NCBI RefSeq assembly: GCF_003725795.1 | Contig: NZ_RBEE01000002.1 | Coordinates: 287,886-351,885 of the forward strand | Length of the DNA: 64,000 bases | Direction of reading: 5' to 3' | Source: Pedobacter jejuensis | GTDB lineage: Bacteria; Bacteroidota; Bacteroidia; Sphingobacteriales; Sphingobacteriaceae | Part shown: in pieces, positions 25,701 through 34,314 of the stretch | Layout of the letters: each line of letters begins with the position of its first letter | How positions within the stretch are numbered: position 1 is the stretch's first letter | The notes under the pieces: model-generated | Told to the model about the DNA's origin: nothing | Databases searched by the model: none | The model's input: only the letters and a program-made list of their open reading frames with translations | Translations under genes and position numbers: made by a program

Positions 25701-26480
25701 GATTGCCACAGAAACACAGAATTCACAGAATATTGCGTTTGCACTATCGTTTTAAGATTCTCCATAATTTGAGGAATGAGGAACTGAGAAAACACCAAAA
25801 AGAAGCTTACTTTGTTAAATAAACCTGATTGCAGTGTAAGCCCGCAATCCCGATTTTTCATCGGGAGCGGACTTGAAACGAAAAGCAGGACTGAAAAACC
25901 AAAAGAATTGCTGAACGTAAATTTCCAAAAAAATACATTAAGCTTGCCATAGAAACACGGAATTCACAGATTATTGCGTTTGCACTATCGTTTCAAGATT
26001 CTCCATAATTTGAGGAATGACGAATTAGGGAACACCAAAAAGCAGCATACTTTGTTAAATAAACCTGGTTGCAGTGTAAAGCCCGCAATCCCGATTTTTC
26101 ATCGGGAGCGGACTTGAAACGAAAAGCAGGACTGAAAAACCAAAAGAATTACTGAACGTAAGTTTCCAAAAAAATATATTTAGATTGCCATAGAAACACA
26201 GAAATCACAGAATAGAGCGTTTGAACTATCGTTTCAAGATTCTCCATAATTTGAGGAATGACGAATTAGAGAATACCAAAAAGCAGCATACTTTGTTAAA
26301 TAAACCTGATTGCAGTGTAAAGCCCGCAATCCCGATTTTTCATCGGGAGCGGACTTGAAACGAAAAGCAGGACTGAAAAACCAAAAGAATTACTGAACGT
26401 AAATTTCCAAAAAAACACATTATGATTGCTACACAAACACAGAAATCACGGAATAAAGTATTTGAACTATTCTATTAATA
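25701..26480. repeat. Tandem 241-bp intergenic repeat, three full units and a partial fourth
   Basis: Units begin at 25701, 25942 and 26183 with GATTGCCACAGAAACACAG or close variants, and a partial fourth begins at 26424; the spacing is exactly 241 bp each time. Each unit holds a conserved order: TTCTCCATAATTTGAGGAATGA, TACTTTGTTAAATAAACCTG, the hairpin AATCCCGATTTTTCATCGGGA, then CGAAAAGCAGGACTGAAAAACC and TTTCCAAAAAAAT. Differences are scattered point changes. No gene is seen. The same flanks with a different hairpin recur at 46.0 and 46.5 kb. Confidence 0.92.
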
Positions 26481-26513
26481 AAAAAAAAGGCAGGAGCTCT
26501 CAATCTCCTACCT
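26480..26513 (-). terminator. Rho-independent terminator of the OmpA/PorE-like gene
   Basis: Read on the minus strand, GGTAGGAGATTGAGAGCTCCTGCC forms a stem with one mismatch and is followed by a run of eight or nine T. It lies about 25 bp past the stop of the gene at 26537-28528, so it would end the long adhesin-PorP-OmpA transcript just before the 241-bp repeats. Confidence 0.85.
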
Positions 26514-26536
26514 CAACTAAACCAATATAATAAACG

Positions 26537-28528
26537 CTATTTCTTAGTTACTTTAAATTCTGTTCTTCTATTTTTTGCTCTGCCTTCGGGATTATCCTTC
26601 CCCCTTTTAAGTTTATTTGGGGCAATCGGCATACTTTCGCCATAACCTTTGGAGGCCAATCGGTTTTGCGAAATATTCTTACTTACCAAATAATCAACGC
26701 AAGATTTCGCCCTTCTTTCTGATAATTCCTGATTGTAAACATCGGTTCCGACATCATCTGTATGGGCTCCAAGTTCTATTTCCATTTCAGGGTTATCATC
26801 TAAAATTAATGCTAAAGCATCAAGAACTTTTTTAGACGATTCTGTTAATTCTGCACTATTAAATTCATAATAAATGTTATCCAATACGATTGGTACATTT
26901 ATTTTAAAGGCATTGATACAATAATCAGCATACATTAAAGTGTCAGCTTTAGCAATTTCCTCATATGCATAGCTTTTGTTTAAGGCAAAATAATTTTCTT
27001 TGGTCATGTTTAGCTTTACTGGTCTTCGGCTATCCATTTTAAAATCGTATTTTCCTGTATTATTGGTTGTAAAAATATAATCATTTTCCTGGTCGTTCAT
27101 TTTTACCAAAACCCCATCCAATGGCTTTTTGGTTTTACAATCGGTAATGATGCCAGATACAGAAATATATTCCCTTTTCACTTCAAAAATTTCCAGGCAA
27201 CAAGCAGATTCTCTATCCGAACTGATGTAACCTTTGCTGGCATCGGCATTTATCGGCGTGAAATACACATCATCTTTGGATGAATTAAAAGGATAACCCA
27301 TGTTTTTGGGTGTTGTCCAGTTAATTAAATCACCCTCCGATTCGTAAAAATCCATTCCACCAAAACCAATTCTACCATCTGTACTGAATATTAATTTTTT
27401 AGTAATCGTGTTATAGTAAGGCGCCTTTTCATCGGCTTCGCTATTAATCTCAGGACCTAAATTTACCGCCTGACCAATTGTACCATCACTTCTTATGGCA
27501 GCATACCACAAATCGTATTTTCCATAACCGCCCATTCTATCAGATGAGAATATCAAAAATTTACCATCGCTGGTTACAAAAGGTTGTGCAGCGTTAAAAT
27601 CTTTACTATTAACCTGTAAACCTACAGATTGCGGAATCGACCATTTATCATCTGTTTTACTAGCAGAATAAATAGAATATTTTTCTTGCCCTTTCCAGGC
27701 CGTAAAATAAGCAACATTACCTTCAGGATTAAAACTTACCGCAGCAAATTCCATATCATTTTGTAAATTGAAATCGATCTTCTTAACATTAACTTTATCA
27801 TCCTGAAAATTTGAGCTCGAACTATAAAGGTTATTCATAAATGGATTGGCCTTAGTAGAAATTGGTGATTCGCCTTTTACCACCTTAACCACATCGGGCT
27901 TACCTGAAACCGCAACTGGCCTTGAAGAAGTAAAATAAAATGAACTGCCTTGTTTAATCGGAGCGTAATTAGAACCTAATCCGTTAATTTCTGAAGGCAC
28001 TTTTTTAATTTGAACCAGCCTCGGGAAACGCATTTCTTTCATGGCGAATTTACATGACAGCACTTCTAAATTTGCTGTTTTTACCAATCCATCAGTTTTG
28101 TTATTGGTAATAAATTTTTCAAAAGCAGCAATTGCCTGTGGAAATTTTTTATTTGCCCTTAAACTTTCGGCATAGTAAAACAAGGATTTATAATATTTAG
28201 GATTGCTAAAAGTGCTGGCTACCTCGTAATATTTCTCAGCTTCTGTAAAATCGCGGTACATCCGACTTGCTTCGGCAAGGTTATAAAGTGAGCCTTCATA
28301 ATCTTCAATTACCTTTTCTTCGCTGCCCAATTTTTTATCTTTACCATAAGGCAAAACAACCTGGCTACTATCTGCTGTAATTTTTAAAGCCTTTTTATAA
28401 AATGTTGAAGCGGCATAATAATCTTTACTTTGAAAATAAGCATCGGCTACTTTTTTATAATTAACAACGTATTGAGCTTCAGCAGTAATTGCTGTAGCTA
28501 AAATTAAAAAGAGGATTAATTTTTTCAT
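26537..28528 (-). CDS. OmpA-domain protein with TPR, beta-propeller and regulatory domain (PorE-like, T9SS accessory)
   Basis: The start at 28528 gives 663 residues with a signal peptide (MKKLILFLILATAITAEAQ). Domains in order: TPR-like helices (about 25-150; YYAASTFYKKALKI, YFQSKDYYAAS), a PD40/WD40-like propeller (about 190-430; PFVTSDGKFLIFSSDRMGGYGKYDLW), a carboxypeptidase-regulatory-like fold (about 450-530; VSGIITDCKTKKPLDGVLVKM) and an OmpA peptidoglycan-binding domain (YYEFNSAELTESSKKVL ... HTDDVGTD ... ERRAKSCVDYLVSKNI). This order matches T9SS protein PorE, though PorE is a lipoprotein and no lipobox cysteine is seen here. It lies 10 bp after the PorP/SprF gene and probably anchors that complex to the cell wall. 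Confidence 0.9.
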   Translation of the reverse strand: MKKLILFLILATAITAEAQYVVNYKKVADAYFQSKDYYAASTFYKKALKITADSSQVVLPYGKDKKLGSEEKVIEDYEGSLYNLAEASRMYRDFTEAEKYYEVASTFSNPKYYKSLFYYAESLRANKKFPQAIAAFEKFITNNKTDGLVKTANLEVLSCKFAMKEMRFPRLVQIKKVPSEINGLGSNYAPIKQGSSFYFTSSRPVAVSGKPDVVKVVKGESPISTKANPFMNNLYSSSSNFQDDKVNVKKIDFNLQNDMEFAAVSFNPEGNVAYFTAWKGQEKYSIYSASKTDDKWSIPQSVGLQVNSKDFNAAQPFVTSDGKFLIFSSDRMGGYGKYDLWYAAIRSDGTIGQAVNLGPEINSEADEKAPYYNTITKKLIFSTDGRIGFGGMDFYESEGDLINWTTPKNMGYPFNSSKDDVYFTPINADASKGYISSDRESACCLEIFEVKREYISVSGIITDCKTKKPLDGVLVKMNDQENDYIFTTNNTGKYDFKMDSRRPVKLNMTKENYFALNKSYAYEEIAKADTLMYADYCINAFKINVPIVLDNIYYEFNSAELTESSKKVLDALALILDDNPEMEIELGAHTDDVGTDVYNQELSERRAKSCVDYLVSKNISQNRLASKGYGESMPIAPNKLKRGKDNPEGRAKNRRTEFKVTKK

Positions 28529-28538
28529 AGCTAAAAAA

Positions 28539-29540
28539 TTATAAACGAGGACAGAAAAAGTTAGGACCGATAATACCGTTGCGACCAATAAGTGAAATGG
28601 ATAATTCTAAACCACCATTACTATTGGATGCCCGCTGAAGTGTTGATGTATTTACATCGTAACTTAGGCCTATAACCATATTTTTAAATTGTAAGCCTAC
28701 AAAAGCAATTGCAGCATCTTTAACCCTGTAATTACCTCCGAAAAGGATATTTGATTGGTTGTTAACCATAAACTGAGCATAAGCACCAACAGAAACTTCA
28801 TTTGTATTGCCCTGATACATTACCAAAGCATTCGGAACAATATCCAGCATTTCAGAAGCTCGGATTCTGGCACCACCATGCGCCGTAAAACGGATTGGAG
28901 TACGGGTACTATTTTCAGAAAATCGCTCTATCGGACGGTTTAAATGTGCTGCACTTGCACCCACAAATACATTGACATTTTGATTTGGATTACCATCAAA
29001 GTACATAATACCAGCATTTACATCTGGCACAAATGATGAAGTTGATGAAAAGCTTTCGCCGCTAATCATGCCACCATCATAACCTGTAATTGGATTAAAC
29101 TGGTTGCCAAACCTGCCTTGCGATAAATCGAAACTCCTATTTACGAACCCGGCTTGCAATCCAAAACTTATCATTTGTAAACCTTCTAAGCCAAAGCGTA
29201 ACCGATAAGAACCAGAAACCAATGCTGTTAAATAATTAAAATCGAGTTCGCCTGCCCTTTGATTTAAAATCGTAGCACCAAAAGCAAAGTTCTTTTTTGG
29301 TGCCAAATCAAAAGAAGCCCCACCTGTTAAAAATGAATTGGAGATTGCACCCCACTGTTGTTTAAAATTTACTGATGCCCGGTAATCGCCATCGATAACA
29401 CCTGTTAAAGCCGGGTTTAACCATAACGGATAGGCATAATATTGAGAGAAATGAGGATCGGTTTGTGCTTTCAGGTTTAGTGTTGCAAAGCTGAATATCA
29501 GCATTGCAACACATATTTTTAGAGGTTTTAGCATTTTCAT
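28539..29540 (-). CDS. PorP/SprF family T9SS outer-membrane protein
   Basis: The 333-residue protein has a signal peptide (about MLIFSFATLNLKAQ) and starts its mature part with TDPHFSQYYAYPLWLNPALTG, the diagnostic PorP/SprF segment, followed by beta-strands of an outer-membrane barrel (FAFGATILNQRAGELDF, IMYFDGNPNQNVNVFVGASAAH). SprF-like proteins are needed for secretion or surface attachment of T9SS substrates with a type B C-terminal domain. The gene lies 34 bp after the giant adhesin and 10 bp before the PorE-like gene, the usual order of such units. Confidence 0.95.
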   Translation of the reverse strand: MKMLKPLKICVAMLIFSFATLNLKAQTDPHFSQYYAYPLWLNPALTGVIDGDYRASVNFKQQWGAISNSFLTGGASFDLAPKKNFAFGATILNQRAGELDFNYLTALVSGSYRLRFGLEGLQMISFGLQAGFVNRSFDLSQGRFGNQFNPITGYDGGMISGESFSSTSSFVPDVNAGIMYFDGNPNQNVNVFVGASAAHLNRPIERFSENSTRTPIRFTAHGGARIRASEMLDIVPNALVMYQGNTNEVSVGAYAQFMVNNQSNILFGGNYRVKDAAIAFVGLQFKNMVIGLSYDVNTSTLQRASNSNGGLELSISLIGRNGIIGPNFFCPRL

Positions 29541-29574
29541 AAGATGTAATTTATAGCGGTATATTATCTGTTAA

Positions 29575-32500
29575 TTATCGGATTAAGGTTATTGTACCTT
29601 TTTTCATCACCTTGGTGCCATCTGTCGATTCTATTTCAATCATATATACATACACACCGTTTGGCTGAGGAACACCTTTGTAAGTTCCATCCCAACCTGT
29701 AGTGGTAGAATTTACTTGATAAATCAATTGACCCCATTGGGTGTACACATTCATTTTTACAGCGGCTATTGTAGTTCCGTAAACCAAGAAGATATCATTC
29801 TTACCATCGTTATTAGGACTAAATATGTTTGGAATGTAGATGTCGTTTCCAATCGGATTAGAAGCTTTTCCAGTTACAGGGGTTGAATTGGCGCTGGTTT
29901 GACAACCAATCTGTCCCAAAGCACGAACGATTAAGGTAACGGCTTGGTCTGGTTTTAAGCCAATAATTAAATGGCTGGTTGCGTTCGTCCCGTTGGAAGG
30001 TGCTTGCCATGTTGCGCCATTAGTAAGCGAAACTTCATAGCCTGTTGCACCAGAAATAGCATTCCAACTAAATGTTACACTTGCAGGTGTAGTGGTTTCT
30101 ACCCGAACAACTGGTATAGATAAAACTGGCAAAACGGTAACGATTACTGGCGTTCTTACTGCACTTACGCAACCTGCTGAACTAAAGCTCTCTACATAAA
30201 ATGTTGTGTTAGCACTTAGCGACGGTGTTGTAAACGTAGTTCCTTGTCCTAATACGGTTCCACCTGTACTTGTTGCATACCATCTGTAAGTTAAACCAGG
30301 TTCAGGTGAATTAACATTTAATACAGTTGTCGTTCCAGAGCAGATTGTACCGTTTGTAGCACTAACCAATAGTGGTGCTACAGGCAATGGTAAAACCGTA
30401 ATGCTAACCGCAGTTCGGTTGCTTGAGATACATGTACCAGCCACACCCTCAACATAATATGTTACATTATTGGTTAATGATGGCGTTGTAAATGTACTTC
30501 CTGAACCAGCAATTGCACCTCCGGTTGCGCTGGTGTACCAATTATAAGTTACACCAGTTTGAGCATTTGTTACTGATAGATTTGCAGCACTTCCAAAACA
30601 TACGTTTTGTGTAGCACTCGCAACTATTGGAACAAAAGGTTGTTGATTAACGGTTACGGTAATCAAGGTTCTGCCTGCACCATTAAAACAACCGCCTGCG
30701 CCTATCGCTTGGATGTAATAGTTTACTGTATTGGTTAATACAGGAGTTGTATATGAAGTTCCGGTTGTTAAAAGATTACCGCCAGTTACCGCATTATACC
30801 ATTCGTACGTTACACCAACCTCTGGACTTTGAATGTTTAATGTAGTGGCATTGCCTGAACAAATGTTGGTACCAGCTGATGAAACTACAGGATTAGATGG
30901 TGCCGCACTAACAGTTACTGCAACTAAGGTTCTGCCTCCTGTATTCACACATCCTCCGTTTCCTACCGCTTGTAAATAATAATTAACATTTGCAGTTAAA
31001 ACAGTTGTGGTAAATGTACTTCCAGTTGTTAAAAGATTGCCTCCTGTTGCAGCATCATACCATTCGTAGGTTACAGCCGTTTGAGGATTTTGTACGGTAA
31101 GTGTGGTTGAATTTCCAGAACAAATTGCAGTGCCAGTCGTAGCAACCACCGGGTTATTTGGTGTAGCATTAACTACGATGGTAACCATTGTTCTTCCCGC
31201 AGCGTTTACACAACCACCTGCTCCAATTGCCTGGATATAGTAATTCGTGTTTGAGTTTAGAACTGGTGTAGTAAATGACGTTCCTGTTGAAATAAGGTTA
31301 CCTCCAGTTGCTGCATTATAAAATTCGTAGCTTACGCCATTTTGCGGATTTTGAATATTAATTGTAGTTGTATTACCTGAACAAATTGTTGTACCAGTTG
31401 ATGAAACAACAGGATTTGCAGGAGCAGGATTTACAGTTATTACAACCACTCTTGCAGTTGATGATGCGTTTTCACATTTATTATCGCCTTTAACAGTTAC
31501 ATAATAAGTTGTGTTAGCATTTAAAACCGGTGTAGTATAACTAGCGCCCACAAAAGATATGTTTGTAAGTGATGCATCGCTGTACCAGGTAAACACTGGG
31601 TTAGTAACCGTGGTTGAGCTTGCAGTAAGAATAGCTGAAGAACCAGCACAAGCTGCCGTATTTCCAGCTACAATAATATCGGTTGATGTAGCCAGCGGAT
31701 TTACATTGATGGTTACCACTTTTGCATCTGCAGCAGCATTTTCGCATTTATTTGTTCCTTTAACAGTTACATAAAATGTAGTTGTAGCAGAAACGGCAAC
31801 ATTGTAAGTTGGTCCGGTAAAAACAGGAACCGTTAATGATGCATCGCTGTACCAGGTAAATACAGGTTGTGTTACCGTTAAACTCGATGCCAGCAAAGTT
31901 GCCGTGCTACCTGAACAAATATTTGCATTATTAACCGTAATATCTGCTGCGGTGGCATAATCTTTTACTGTTACGGTGATGGTCTTAGCATTTGCTGCAG
32001 AATTTGCGCAATTGTTATCACCGCTAACCGTAACATAATAGGTTGTTGTAGCAGTTAAAGCTGGTGTTGTAAACGATGCGCCAACAAATGCAACACTGGT
32101 TAATGCCGCATCATTATACCAGGTAAATACCGGGTTGGTTACCGTAACTGATGATGCGGATAATGATGCAGTAGCACTACTACAAATGATGTTTAAGCCT
32201 GTAATATTGATATCTGCTGCGGTTGACAGCGGATTAACATCTATGACAACAGCTTTTGCAGTTGCTGGTGTATTTTCACATCTATTGCTACCTTTTACGG
32301 TTACATAATAAGTTGTTGCTGTTGATAATGCAGGCATTGTAAATGATGGTGCTGTAGATACGACTGTGGTTAAAGCAGCATCGCTATACCAGGTAAATAT
32401 TGGATTTAGTATAGTTGAAGTTGCTGTTAATGTTGTTGTTGAGCCAGCACACAAGCTACTTGCATCAGTAACATTTATATCTGATGCTAAAGCTACAGGG

Positions 32501-34314
32501 TTTATGGTAATGGATACGCTGGCCGCATTACCTATAGGGTTTGGACAACGATTTGAACCGCTTACCGTAACATAATAAGTCACGTTCGCATTTATTTGTG
32601 GAGTGGTAAATGCTGCACCAACAAAAACCGGAGTGCTTAGTGATGCATCGCTATACCAGGTAAATACCGGATTTGTAACTGTTGTGCTGCTTGCTGTTAG
32701 GATTGTTGTACCCGCATTACATAATGCTGTGTTACCAGAAATTACGATATCTGTAGCAATTGCATTTTGGTTAACCTCAATATTTACCGGCGTGCGTGTA
32801 GCATTTGTACAACCTCCGCTTGATGCCGCTTCTACGTAATAGGTATAACTGCCTGGCGACAGATTTGCAGAAGTTACAAAACTACTGCTATTGCTCACCA
32901 ATAAATTACCTGAAGTTGCTGCATCATACCAATTGTAAACCACACCAGCAACCGATTGAACAGCTAAGGTAACCGGAGTATTGATACAGGTTGATACAGA
33001 ATTTGTTGTAGCAGGAACAGGTGGTGCTGGTGGCGAAGTTATGGTTACCGTTATATCAACTTTCGGACTTTCGCAGCCATTCAAGTCTGTAGCGGTTACA
33101 GAGAAATCATAAGTTCCGGCGGGTAGGGTCGCATCTGTTAAGAAATTAACACCATTTTGTCCAGTGTAAACCGAGCCTTGGTACCATTTATAAGTGATAT
33201 TTGGTTTAGGATTACTTACGCTTAATGTAGCAGAAGAGCCGAAGCAGGCCGATACTGCAGTAGAAACGATTTCTGGTTTGGTTATGATTCTTCTGGCATA
33301 ATTAAAATCTACGGAAGTTAAAACACCAATTAAACCCGAACTTAATCTTAATTCTACGCCATCAAATTGAGCAGTTGGAATGAATGATAAAGTAGCTTCA
33401 CTTCCATCGGTAGCTAAATCAAGTTGTATGAATTGACTGTTAAGTGTAACATCATCATTATTGCTTGCCGAACCATTGTAGGTGGTTAAAGTTAAATTTG
33501 GTAAAACTGCTGCTGATAATAATTTTCCTGGAGAAGAGATTTTAATTTGCAAGGTATCACCGATATTTGATAAACCACCTGTAAATCCTAAGCGATGAAA
33601 AACAGATGCTCCTAAAGCCCCTGCCGGAATAAATAAAGTAGAACCCGTATTTTCATCTGTATCAACAGCAGAAGCATCGTTGAAAACACTGGCTCCTACA
33701 ATTACACCATTAACACCTGTTAAAGCGCTTATTGTTGCAATACCGCAATCAACTGTTCCTGGGGTTGGAGGTATTACGGTTACCAATACAGATACAGGTG
33801 AACTAGTGCCACAGCCTGGAACTGTTGTAGTTACATAATAAGTTGTAGATGCGTTTAGTATTGGTGTTGTAAAAGATGTGCCAGTATTTACAAGAATTGT
33901 TGCATTAGCGTCACTATACCAATTTATTGTAGCACCAGCAACCGATGATGTTGCATTTAACACAGCCCTTGTTCCAGATACAATTATGGCCGATGCAGGC
34001 GTAATAACCGGAGCTTGTGGGTTTGCACCAATAGTTACCGTGGCAGTTGCTCTTGCTGATGCCGTTCCGCAACTATTTACAGCTTCTAATGTGTAAGTGG
34101 TATTGGCTGTTGGTGTAACAGTTAAAGTTGTGCCATCAGGTCCAGCACTTGTTCCGTTCGAATCATACCATTTATAGGTAACGCCAACAACCGGATTTTT
34201 AACCTGTAAAAATATTGCTGTACCTGCACATGCGCTAACGGTAGGCGATAATAATCTGGCGTTGCAGGTGCTGGTTGAACTACAACATTCACTTCTGTTT
34301 TTGCACTCAAACAT
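29575..34314 (-). CDS. Giant T9SS Ig-repeat adhesin, C-terminal part (split from the N-terminal part by a frameshift)
   Basis: This frame holds about 1560 residues that belong to the protein begun at 39425. It lacks a signal peptide, and its first 19 or so codons are an out-of-frame reading of upstream coding DNA. Real homology starts at LLSPTVSACAGTAIFLQ, about 34258. It contains about 14 Ig-like repeats of 80-90 residues (pattern C-x-G ... WY-D/S-A ... F-T-T-P-x-L-x-x-x-T-x-Y-Y-V), one unnamed beta module (about residues 190-345), one fibronectin-III-like domain and a gliding-motility type T9SS C-terminal domain (IYIPNIFSPNNDGKNDIF ... WDGTYKGVPQPNGVYVYMIE ... KGTITLIR). That last domain directs export and surface attachment. 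PorP/SprF and PorE-like genes follow. Confidence 0.88.
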   Translation of the reverse strand: MFECKNRSECCSSTSTCNARLLSPTVSACAGTAIFLQVKNPVVGVTYKWYDSNGTSAGPDGTTLTVTPTANTTYTLEAVNSCGTASARATATVTIGANPQAPVITPASAIIVSGTRAVLNATSSVAGATINWYSDANATILVNTGTSFTTPILNASTTYYVTTTVPGCGTSSPVSVLVTVIPPTPGTVDCGIATISALTGVNGVIVGASVFNDASAVDTDENTGSTLFIPAGALGASVFHRLGFTGGLSNIGDTLQIKISSPGKLLSAAVLPNLTLTTYNGSASNNDDVTLNSQFIQLDLATDGSEATLSFIPTAQFDGVELRLSSGLIGVLTSVDFNYARRIITKPEIVSTAVSACFGSSATLSVSNPKPNITYKWYQGSVYTGQNGVNFLTDATLPAGTYDFSVTATDLNGCESPKVDITVTITSPPAPPVPATTNSVSTCINTPVTLAVQSVAGVVYNWYDAATSGNLLVSNSSSFVTSANLSPGSYTYYVEAASSGGCTNATRTPVNIEVNQNAIATDIVISGNTALCNAGTTILTASSTTVTNPVFTWYSDASLSTPVFVGAAFTTPQINANVTYYVTVSGSNRCPNPIGNAASVSITINPVALASDINVTDASSLCAGSTTTLTATSTILNPIFTWYSDAALTTVVSTAPSFTMPALSTATTYYVTVKGSNRCENTPATAKAVVIDVNPLSTAADINITGLNIICSSATASLSASSVTVTNPVFTWYNDAALTSVAFVGASFTTPALTATTTYYVTVSGDNNCANSAANAKTITVTVKDYATAADITVNNANICSGSTATLLASSLTVTQPVFTWYSDASLTVPVFTGPTYNVAVSATTTFYVTVKGTNKCENAAADAKVVTINVNPLATSTDIIVAGNTAACAGSSAILTASSTTVTNPVFTWYSDASLTNISFVGASYTTPVLNANTTYYVTVKGDNKCENASSTARVVVITVNPAPANPVVSSTGTTICSGNTTTINIQNPQNGVSYEFYNAATGGNLISTGTSFTTPVLNSNTNYYIQAIGAGGCVNAAGRTMVTIVVNATPNNPVVATTGTAICSGNSTTLTVQNPQTAVTYEWYDAATGGNLLTTGSTFTTTVLTANVNYYLQAVGNGGCVNTGGRTLVAVTVSAAPSNPVVSSAGTNICSGNATTLNIQSPEVGVTYEWYNAVTGGNLLTTGTSYTTPVLTNTVNYYIQAIGAGGCFNGAGRTLITVTVNQQPFVPIVASATQNVCFGSAANLSVTNAQTGVTYNWYTSATGGAIAGSGSTFTTPSLTNNVTYYVEGVAGTCISSNRTAVSITVLPLPVAPLLVSATNGTICSGTTTVLNVNSPEPGLTYRWYATSTGGTVLGQGTTFTTPSLSANTTFYVESFSSAGCVSAVRTPVIVTVLPVLSIPVVRVETTTPASVTFSWNAISGATGYEVSLTNGATWQAPSNGTNATSHLIIGLKPDQAVTLIVRALGQIGCQTSANSTPVTGKASNPIGNDIYIPNIFSPNNDGKNDIFLVYGTTIAAVKMNVYTQWGQLIYQVNSTTTGWDGTYKGVPQPNGVYVYMIEIESTDGTKVMKKGTITLIR

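Noticed and set aside
25701..26480. The 241-bp tandem units as a possible CRISPR array
   Set aside because: There are no short direct repeats with unique spacers; whole 241-bp units are similar along their length, and no cas gene is near.
34122..34314. Programmed ribosomal frameshift joining the two halves of the giant adhesin
   Set aside because: No heptameric slippery sequence or strong downstream structure is visible; mutation, slippage-type phase change or a sequencing error is simpler.
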